A DNA stretch of 15,244 nt from positions 1 through 15,244 of the forward strand of contig JBPBPI010000017.1 in NCBI GenBank assembly GCA_050954885.1, read 5' to 3'. Numbering within the stretch: position 1 is the stretch's first letter; every line of letters begins with the position of its first letter. Both the position numbers and the translations under genes were made by a program. The notes below the pieces were generated by a model. The model searched no databases, was not told where the DNA came from, and worked only from the letters and a program-made list of their open reading frames with translations. The stretch comes from JBPBPI01 sp050954885. GTDB lineage: Bacteria > Pseudomonadota > Alphaproteobacteria > Caedimonadales > Caedimonadaceae. Of this stretch, positions 7,286 to 13,800 are shown piece by piece.

Positions 7286-7753
7286 ATGCCTGATGACACC
7301 AAGCCGTCGATCCTGAAGGTGACGAACCACACGATCATCTTGCACCGCAAGAACCCCGACGCGAAGCCCACCATGTCGCCGGACGGCAAGGTGATCCCGG
7401 CCGCGCACTCGCGCATGGTCATCGACGCCGGCACGTCGTTCAAGTTCACGCAGGAAGAGGTCGAGGGCATCGTCGCCAATCATCCCGGCGCGATCCGCGA
7501 TCCGATCAGCGAGGACAAGGACAGCTACGACTACACGCCGCTGTCGCAGGAAGAGCAGGTGCGCCGCGCGCGCGAACTGGTCGCGGCCGATGACCTGGAG
7601 AAGGCGCGCATGGCGAGCGGCGGCGTGAAGTCCGGTTCGCGCGTCGTGCCGGGGCAGGATGAGACCGGTGCGGAGACGCCGCTGTCGCCGACCCAGCCCG
7701 TCATCGGCACCGACGCCGTTCCCGCCACGCCGGCCGACGACGACGAGCTGTAA
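7286..7753 (+). CDS. Unrecognised acidic protein in the lambda FI position
   Basis: A 155-residue soluble protein with no membrane segment and no motif that I can assign. The N-terminal half (about 1-75) looks like a small folded domain with beta strands (ILKVTNHTIILHRK, SRMVIDAGTSFKFT) followed by a helix (QEEVEGIVANH). The second half is charged and then disordered, rich in Ser, Pro, Asp and Glu, ending in DDDEL. By position it replaces lambda FI, a packaging accessory that helps terminase bind proheads. The segment AGTSFKFTQEEVEGI faintly resembles PGTAFRVSAGVAAEM near the gpFI end, which is suggestive only. Codon use is as biased as in the capsid gene (19 of 19 sampled codons from 7382 end in G/C), hinting at abundant synthesis. 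The ribosome site is weak (GAGAAA near 7271). It is the first gene after the terminator. Confidence 0.8.
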   Translation: MPDDTKPSILKVTNHTIILHRKNPDAKPTMSPDGKVIPAAHSRMVIDAGTSFKFTQEEVEGIVANHPGAIRDPISEDKDSYDYTPLSQEEQVRRARELVAADDLEKARMASGGVKSGSRVVPGQDETGAETPLSPTQPVIGTDAVPATPADDDEL

Positions 7754-7758
7754 GCAGC

Positions 7759-8103
7759 ATGTCTTGGGCTGATCTGAAACGTCAGAACCGTTCTGCGGTG
7801 TTCGATCAATTCGGCTTGCCGGTTGATTACACGCCGCGCAACGGCGCGACGACTCGGATCAGCGTCAAGCTGCACACGAAGATCGGCATGAGTTCAGATT
7901 CCGAAGCTCACCAGGGCGGCGCGCAAGTCCTGGTGAACCTCGTTCATGTGGTGTTCAACAAAGACCAGCTCGCGCTCATTCCGCTGACACCAACGGAAGG
8001 CGCCCGGCTGGTCTTTGTCGACTACGGCACAACCTACAAGCTGCAAGACCAGCTTGAAGCCGACACCGTTCTTGAAGAACATTGGGCAGTCAGCCAGATA
8101 TGA
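7759..8103 (+). CDS. Small head-tail attachment protein in the FII position
   Basis: A 114-residue protein starting five bases after the preceding stop, without a clear ribosome site, and ending in an ATGA overlap with the next gene. It has an N-terminal helix (MSWADLKRQNRSAVFDQFG), then a beta-rich body: VDYTPRNGATTRISVKLHTKIG, a middle segment VLVNLVHVVFNK, and a C-terminal LVFVDYGTTYKLQDQLEADTVLEEHWAVSQI. This layout (helix; strand; an insert with a changeable loop; then a feature like D.G..Y.v......d......w.l) is usual for FII-type attachment proteins, which bind gpW on the filled head and offer the surface to which the tail docks. Lambda FII is 117 aa. The call combines length, layout and position; direct sequence similarity is weak by eye. 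Confidence 0.65.
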   Translation: MSWADLKRQNRSAVFDQFGLPVDYTPRNGATTRISVKLHTKIGMSSDSEAHQGGAQVLVNLVHVVFNKDQLALIPLTPTEGARLVFVDYGTTYKLQDQLEADTVLEEHWAVSQI

Positions 8104-8747
8104 CCGTCTCCTACGATGTCGAAGTCATTTCCAATCTGGAAGACTTCTTGACCAGCTTTCCGCAACGGACGCGGACGGCCGCGCGCATCGCGATTAACGA
8201 CGTGGCCGACAACCAGGGCATTAAGCTCATCAAGGAAGACATCGCCAAGCAGGTTGCATTCCCGAAAGGCTACCTGGACGATCCTTCCGGGCTCGGCGTA
8301 ACCAAGCGCGCCACGGCGAACGACCTGGAAGGCATAATCACTGCGCGCCAGCGTCCTACGAGTCTGGCGCGTTTCGCCGCTCCAGGCACCGCGATACGTG
8401 CCAAGGGCTCGCCCGCTGCTGCGTCTGTAAGTGTTACGGTCAAACCCGGACAGACCGTCGACATGAAGGGCGCGTTCCTGCTGCGGCTCAAGCGCGGCAA
8501 CGATCCGTTCGATCCGGACAACTCGAATATCGGATTGGCGATCCGGCTGAAGAAAGGACAAGTGCTCCGCAACAAGACGCAGATGGTCGCCACCGAAATC
8601 TCGGATGGCGTCTACATCCTTTACGGCCCGTCCGTCGATCAGGTCTTCCAGGAGGTCGGCCCGGCTGACGCGCCGCAGCTTAGTGAGATGTTGGCTGCGG
8701 AGTTCATTCGGCAATTCGACCGTCTCGAAACACCTGGAGGACTCTGA
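8100..8747 (+). CDS. Z: gpZ-like minor tail protein
   Basis: A 215-residue protein in the lambda Z position (gpZ 192 aa). Lambda gpZ acts at the head-proximal end of the tail and is needed for infectious particles. Recognisable points: an N-terminal helix with TRTAARIAINDVADNQGIKLIKEDIAKQ (about 27-54), like the AAMAINR.....a.......i.... start of gpZ. FPKGYLDDP follows, then a strand-rich middle and KGAFLLRLKRGN (128-139), resembling GAFI..L..G in the family. Near the end VYILYGPSVDQVFQE gives the usual gp..p.vf pattern. ATG 8100 overlaps the preceding TGA as ATGA; an upstream in-frame start near 8082 would overlap further and is less likely. Its own TGA overlaps the next ATG by one base. Confidence 0.65.
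   Translation: MTVSYDVEVISNLEDFLTSFPQRTRTAARIAINDVADNQGIKLIKEDIAKQVAFPKGYLDDPSGLGVTKRATANDLEGIITARQRPTSLARFAAPGTAIRAKGSPAAASVSVTVKPGQTVDMKGAFLLRLKRGNDPFDPDNSNIGLAIRLKKGQVLRNKTQMVATEISDGVYILYGPSVDQVFQEVGPADAPQLSEMLAAEFIRQFDRLETPGGL
8736..8740 (+). promoter_or_regulatory. Strong ribosome binding site for the gpU-position gene
   Basis: GGAGG lies 6 bases before ATG 8747 within the end of the Z-like gene. It is the best match to the Shine-Dalgarno consensus in the tail half. Confidence 0.65.
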
Positions 8748-9322
8748 TGTCCGATACCGTGGCGCCAGTTCCGAAAGACCTTCGCATCCTCCTGGCCGTG
8801 AAGAACCAGCTTGCGTCTATCACGGTGGCGAACGGGTATCAGCAGGACGTTTCACCGGACCAGATTTATATCGGCAAGGCCGTGTTCGGTGCGAATGTTC
8901 CGCTACCGGCGTTGACGATTCTGGAAAGCAATCGTCCGGATGGGCCGGATGAATACGGTAGCCTCAAGCAAGGCCAGACGGTTTCGTTGAAGCTGACGGT
9001 CCAAGGCTGGGCGACCGATGTCGAGGAAGATTCGAACGATACCGTTCCGCTTCGCGCGCTCTACACGCTCAAGGCTGACGTGATGAAGTGTCTGGCGCGA
9101 ACGATCAAGGAGAGCGGTCCGCGAGCTGTGTATCCTGCCGAGAAGCTGTTCGGTAGAGATGCGCAAGGGCAATACTTGGTCGCCAGTGTAACGCTGGGTC
9201 CAGGTTTCGTCCGCGCAACATCTGCGGTGTCACAGGGAAATACAGTCGTGACAGGACAAGCTAGTTTTTACTTGTCCGTTACGATAGAATACACCCTCAA
9301 CGTCACAGATCCATACCTGTAA
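8747..9322 (+). CDS. Tail terminator/completion protein in the gpU position
   Basis: A 191-residue protein starting in a TGATG overlap with the Z-like gene. The order Z, this gene, then tail tube matches lambda Z-U-V. gpU forms the ring that stops tube growth at the length set by the tape measure. The sequence has an N-terminal helix (KDLRILLAVKNQLASIT, 10-26), then LPALTILESN and a beta-rich core (QTVSLKLTVQGWATDVEEDSN). A helix with YTLKADVMKCLARTIKE (about 107-123) and a C-terminal strand FYLSVTIEYTLNVTDPYL follow. This helix/strand/acidic loop/helix/strand layout is typical of tail terminators, including a closing strand that ends in an aromatic. It is longer than lambda gpU (131 aa). Codon use is less G/C-biased than in the tube gene that follows. 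Confidence 0.6.
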   Translation: MSDTVAPVPKDLRILLAVKNQLASITVANGYQQDVSPDQIYIGKAVFGANVPLPALTILESNRPDGPDEYGSLKQGQTVSLKLTVQGWATDVEEDSNDTVPLRALYTLKADVMKCLARTIKESGPRAVYPAEKLFGRDAQGQYLVASVTLGPGFVRATSAVSQGNTVVTGQASFYLSVTIEYTLNVTDPYL

Positions 9323-9345
9323 GTTCACTCCCTGGAGATAGCGAG

Positions 9346-10152
9346 ATGGTTACTTCACCGACCACGCACACCGACAATCTGACCATCGGCGCCGGCAAGC
9401 TGTATCTGCGCCGCAGCGATACGCTGACAGGCTTCATCAACAAGAACGGCTTTCTCTACATGGGGAACACGCCGGCCTTCACGATTGCCCGCGCGACCAC
9501 CACCATCTCGCACTATTCGGCCGACTATGCCGGGCAGCAGAAGGATCGCGAGATCGTCACGCGCGACGACATGACCGCGACCGTGCAGTTCGAAGACATG
9601 AACGTCGACAACATGGCGTTGTTCTTCGGCGGTGGCGAAAAGCTGGTGCTGGAGGCGGCGGGTGCGGCGACGACGCAGGAGATCGGCAGCGCGTCGCCCG
9701 GTCAGTATTACCTGATCGGTGAGAGTGCGGCGACGCCGTATGGTTCGCGTGCGACCGCCGTCAGCGTGTCGCTCACGAACGGCGGCGCGGCGCTTGCGCC
9801 CGAGTGGTGGGAATACGACGTTGCGTCCGGCATGATCTATTTCTTCCTGCCGTCCGAGATCGCAGACGGCACATCGCTGGGCGCCAACAGCGATGTGACG
9901 GTCAGCTATACGCCGGGCGCGAATACCCGACAGATCGTCATCGCCAAGGGCGCGCACGTTACGGGCGAGCTGATGTTCGTGGCCGACAACACGCTCGGCG
10001 AGAACCACAACATCATCATCCCGCTCGTCTCGATCACCGCCAGCGGCGACATGGCTTTCAAGGGGACGGGCATTCAGACCGGCTCGCTCACCATGTCGGT
10101 GCTCAAGGCCGGTGTGCTGGATAGCCTGTATCGTGTGCAGCAGGCAACTTAA
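9346..10152 (+). CDS. V: Major tail tube protein (gpV-like)
   Basis: The tube protein polymerises as stacked hexamer rings around the tape measure. The 268-residue product begins with TDNLTIGAGKLYLRR (9-23) and has GFLYMGNTPAFTIARATT (36-53). It continues with ISHYSADYAGQQKDREIV (54-71), the usual G.g.vyf..........lGn.......... start of tube proteins followed by the eH.s...g.k.kd segment. The C-terminal part (IVIAKGAHVTGELMFVADN... ITASGDMAFKGTGIQTGSLTMSVLKAG) is the other half of the tube barrel. A middle segment EWWEYDVASGMIYFFLP...SDVTVSYTPG looks like a short inserted beta unit common in such proteins. GGAG (9334-9337) precedes ATG by 8 bases. Codons are strongly G/C-ending (18 of 20 sampled at 9541-9600), in line with a high-copy product. 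Confidence 0.9.
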   Translation: MVTSPTTHTDNLTIGAGKLYLRRSDTLTGFINKNGFLYMGNTPAFTIARATTTISHYSADYAGQQKDREIVTRDDMTATVQFEDMNVDNMALFFGGGEKLVLEAAGAATTQEIGSASPGQYYLIGESAATPYGSRATAVSVSLTNGGAALAPEWWEYDVASGMIYFFLPSEIADGTSLGANSDVTVSYTPGANTRQIVIAKGAHVTGELMFVADNTLGENHNIIIPLVSITASGDMAFKGTGIQTGSLTMSVLKAGVLDSLYRVQQAT

Positions 10153-10168
10153 CTAGGACATCCATCCC

Positions 10169-10639
10169 ATGGCGCAGAACACCGACTTCGCGCCGGCCAC
10201 TCGCACTGTTCGGATGAAAGATCGCAAGCCCCTGACCTTCAGGGGCTTGTCTCTTTCTGACGTGGTGATCCTGGTCCGGACGCACACGCAGGACATGATA
10301 ACCCTGGTCGATCTGTTCGATCAGGCCGGTAGTCTTCCCGCACTCATGGCGAGCCGCGAGAAGATGATTCCGTTGTTGATGATGAACGCGCCGCAGATCG
10401 CGGCCGACATTATCACGATGGCGGAAGTCAACAACCTCCTGGCCGGAACTGACTTCGCGCGCACGCTGCCGTTGCCGATTCAGGTCATGGCGCTCAAGGA
10501 GATCGCCGAACTTACTTTCGAGGATGTCGGTGGCCCAAAAGCCTTCCTCTCCGTAGTCATGGCAGTCGTAGACAACCTGCGCCCGTCAAAGCCGGCGACG
10601 ACGGAGAAAGCAAGTTCAGCCGGGTCGTTGACTTCGTAA
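10169..10639 (+). CDS. G: Tail assembly chaperone, gpG-like (zero-frame product)
   Basis: A 156-residue, helical protein lying between tail tube and tape measure, where almost all long-tailed phages carry a pair of chaperones that coat the tape measure during tail assembly. The body is helical: DVVILVRTHTQDMITLVDLF (31-50), then LPALMASREKMIPLLMMNAPQIAADIITMA. The conserved-looking segment IQVMALKEIAELTFEDVGGPKAFLSVVMAVVDNL (104-137) precedes a disordered Ser/Thr/Ala tail. The ribosome site AGGA (10155-10158) is 10 bases from ATG. Two special elements lie inside: an 11-bp hairpin near the start (10224-10250) and the CCCAAAA slippery site (10534-10540). Most ribosomes would finish here; a minority would make the longer fusion described separately. 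Confidence 0.85.
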   Translation: MAQNTDFAPATRTVRMKDRKPLTFRGLSLSDVVILVRTHTQDMITLVDLFDQAGSLPALMASREKMIPLLMMNAPQIAADIITMAEVNNLLAGTDFARTLPLPIQVMALKEIAELTFEDVGGPKAFLSVVMAVVDNLRPSKPATTEKASSAGSLTS

Positions 10640-10860
10640 GTGACAACAGAGAAGCGGCAAGTCTTCTCATCGGAAGCGGACACAATTCGAGGGATGTCTG
10701 GCACTACAGTCTAGCATTCATGTGGACGGAAGCAGAGTTTGCAAAGAGGCGTCAAAACGGAACACTAGCGAATTACTTCATGATGCTCTATTCTACCATC
10801 GCTGCTGCGATGGGTGGTGGCAAAATGAACGAAGTCCTGGAGCCGTTGACGCATGGCTGA
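10169..10860 (+). CDS. GT: G-T fusion chaperone made by programmed -1 frameshift
   Basis: The -1 frame relative to G is open from 10453 to TGA 10858-10860. It holds no ATG, GTG or TTG until ATG 10720, so its conserved-looking part (RVVDFVSDNREAASLLIGSG, then DVWHYSLAFMWTEAEFAKRR, then a helix ending MNEVLEPLTHG) can only be reached by frameshifting from G. If ribosomes slip at CCCAAAA (10534-10540) the product is G residues 1-124 joined to 106 residues of the -1 frame, 230 in all; lambda gpG-T is about 279. The T part is thought to bind the tape measure while the G part recruits tube protein. The T stop overlaps the tape measure ATG by 8 bases. The shift is strongly supported; its exact site is less certain, because the slippery heptamer is 33 codons before the G stop whereas lambda shifts near the very end of G. 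Confidence 0.8.
10224..10250 (+). other. Perfect 11-bp hairpin inside the start of gene G
   Basis: CAAGCCCCTGA (10225-10235) and TCAGGGGCTTG (10239-10249) are exact inverted complements around a 3-base loop CCT, and G10224-T10250 adds a wobble pair. A pyrimidine-rich stretch (TCTCTTTCT) follows. It covers G codons about 19-28. The structure resembles an intrinsic terminator stem without a proper T-run, so attenuation, ribosome pausing or mRNA protection are all possible. Confidence 0.7.
10534..10540 (+). other. Candidate -1 slippery heptamer CCCAAAA
   Basis: The heptamer has the X XXY YYZ form in the right register: zero-frame codons are CCA AAA and -1 codons are CCC AAA, so both tRNAs can re-pair. 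It lies inside the only stretch (10453-10639) where both G and T frames are open. Nothing else in that stretch matches the canonical form; G GAG AAA near 10603 and TCA AAG near 10586 are poorer. A possible downstream stem pairs CCGTAGTC (10551-10558) with GACGACGG (10597-10604), one mismatch, starting 10 bases after the heptamer. Confidence 0.65.
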
Positions 10861-13800
10861 CACCACCCGTAAGGACGTTGAGCTTGCACTGAGGGCCAGC
10901 GTAACTGGCCTTCAGAACGTCCAGAGCCTACAGACCGAAGTAACCCGGCTCACGGCGCAGCTCAAAGAGCAGCAGGACGCGATGCAGCGTGGCGCTCTTA
11001 GCGGGCGCGAGCTGACTTCCAGCCTTGACCAGATCACCAGGGCTGGTGCCGGCTTCAAGACCATCGCCAATAACATCCAGAACTATACGAACGCGAACGA
11101 TAAGCTGTCGGCGTCGACGCAACGGCTGTCCGATCTACAGGCGAAGCTAAACACCCTTCAGGCGGCAGGCGCGAAAGACAAGGATGTCGGTCGCGCGCAA
11201 GCGCAGATTGACAGCCAGACCAAATCGGTTGCGTCGCAGACGGCGCAAGTCGATCGCCTTCGCGCGGCGCTTGAGTCAAGCGGCATTGCCACCAACGAAC
11301 TGGCCGCGTCGAAGGCGGGGCTATACGATCTGGCGCTCGCCACCGGCAAGGTTGCCGGCGAGACGCGTTCGCTTGCAGACAGCTACGACTACATCAAGCG
11401 CAGCAGCAAGGAAGCGGCTGATGCGGAGAAGGCGTCCGTAGCGCAGAACGCCGCAGCGCAGCGCGAGTATCAGGCGTTCGCGACTGCCGCTATCGCCGCA
11501 GAAGAGCGCAAGCAGAAGACGATCAGCCAAGTCAACATCGCGCTCGCCGAGCAGCAGCAGGCAACGCTCGACCGGCAGGCTAAGGCCGTCGAAGCCGAGG
11601 CGCAGCAGGAAATTGCTTCGAACGAGAAGAAGCAGAAGACGATCCGGCAGTTCAACCAGCAGCTTGCCGACGCCCTGGCCGCTGATCTGGACAAGCAGCA
11701 GAAGGCGCTTCAAGCGTTTGCCGCCCTGGCCGATGCAACACTTGCACGCACTCGCGGCTTGAGCACGGCAGGCGCTACCGCCGCACCGGGCGTCAACAGC
11801 ACGTCTCTGTCCACACAAGCCATTTTGAATCCGGGCGCAGCCAATCGGGGCACTCTTGCCGGCGCTTCCGACCAGATTGCCGGCATATCGAGTGGGCTAT
11901 CCTCCAAGGACAACCAGACCAGCGAGCGTTACCTGTCGAATCTGGCGCAGATCAAGCTGGCACAAAACGAGCTGACGAAGCAGTCCGGGCTCGTTGACGC
12001 GTTTCGCCAGCAGGAAGCAGCGGTGACTGCTGCGAACGGCGCCTTCGAAAAAGCGCGTGCGTCTGTTGAGCTGTTGGCGGCTGCGGTCAAGCAGGCGACA
12101 GTTCCGGACCAAGCCTTGGCCGCGTCATTGGTGTCTGCCGAAGCGCAAGCCACAAAGTTCGGTGCAGCGGCGCAGCGCGAGTCGACGACGTTGAACGAGC
12201 TTGGGTTGCGACTCAAGGAAGTTGGAATTGACTTCAAGGATCTTAACGCGGCGCAGGCGACGATTACCTCATCGGCGCAGCGCAGTGTTGAGACTGTGAC
12301 TGTTCTCCAGCAGAAGCTTGTTGACACGGGCGGCAAGAAGGGCGCGGCTGGTCTGTTCGGTCTGCGGTCGTATGAGCTGCAAGATTTGTTGTATCAGGTC
12401 AACGACGTTATCACATCGCTTGCGAGCGGCATTTCAATCGAGCAGACGGCCGCACAGCAGACCGGGCAGATCGTGCAGATCTTTACCGGCGCCATGCAGT
12501 TCATTGTCAAGAACCTTGGATATTTCGCGGTCGCAATCGGCGTGGCCGTTGTCGCGTTTGAGACGCTTGAGCGCGCGGCTGAAAACCAGACGGCGATCAA
12601 GCGGTTTCAGGGAATACTGACGGCATCGGCAGATGGTGCGCGGGCAACTGCGGAACAGCTCTTGGCATCGCAGCGCGGCATCCAGCAGTTCGGCGTGAGC
12701 TTTGCAGACGCCGGCAACCTGATTCAGGACTTCAACCAGAAGGGCCTTAACCCGGCCGCGTATGTCACCCTTGGCCGGGCAGTCAAAGACCTTACGGTCG
12801 TTTACGGTGTCGACCTGAAGGAAGCTACTTCGGATGTGACCGATGGCTTCAAGGGTTCGATGTCGGCCATTGACGAGTTGGATAAGAAGTATGACTTCCT
12901 AACAGAAGCGCAGCGGACGAACATCCAGGCGATGTTCGACCAGAACGACGCAACAGGTGCGGTCAATGCGGCGTTCGCGATTTTCGTGCAGAAGCAAGAT
13001 GAAGGCGCGCAGAAAGCGCGCGGTCCGTGGAAGAGCGCGATTACGGATTTCAAGAACGCCTTGGGCGAGCTGTTTGATTACATCGCACACTCTGACGGCG
13101 CGCAAAATGCTCTTACGACCATGGCGCAGATCGCTAAGGCAGCAAGTGACGCGGCACACTTCTTGTCGGGCGTCGTGTCTTATACGGCGGCGAGCGCCAA
13201 GGCGGCGTTGCCGGGTCTCCAGGCACAGCTTGCCGCAGCGCAGGCACAACAGAATGCGCCAAAGAGCATTGGCGAAACCATTAGCAACTATGCCAGCAAC
13301 TTCATCGCTGGCAAGCCGCAAAGTTTCGAGGACGCAGGAAAGTCTTCAGCCGATGCGGCGCAGAAGATCAAGGTGCTCAAGGATAATATCGAAGCAGCCA
13401 ATGAGGCTATTGGCGCGGGCAACGGCCTTCAGATCACCAGCACAACAGCAGCAAAGGACGCCACGCAAGCGCAGCTCAAGCTCGGCGATGCGTATGTGCG
13501 TCAGGTCAAAGAGCGGTCGGACCTTCAGAAGCAGGACCAGTTCGACTACGCGCATTCGTCGAAGGCCGATATCGACGCCAACAACGCGAAGCGGCTTGCT
13601 GCATCCGACCAGAAGACGCGCGATGCAGCGCCGGCTGGCACCGATCCCGCTAAGATCGCGGAGGCAGTTCGTATCACGCACCAGCAAACCCTGGACGACA
13701 TCGCCAAGGACGAAAAGCGCGCGGCCGAGACGAAAGAGAAGCGCGACAACGCGGCTGCGCAGAAGGAGCTTTCGGCACAACAGGTTCTATCCAATGAGCT

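Noticed and set aside
10720..10860. A separate 46-residue gene from ATG 10720
   Set aside because: No good ribosome site, and it would omit the conserved-looking residues just upstream in the same frame; frameshift from G explains the frame better.
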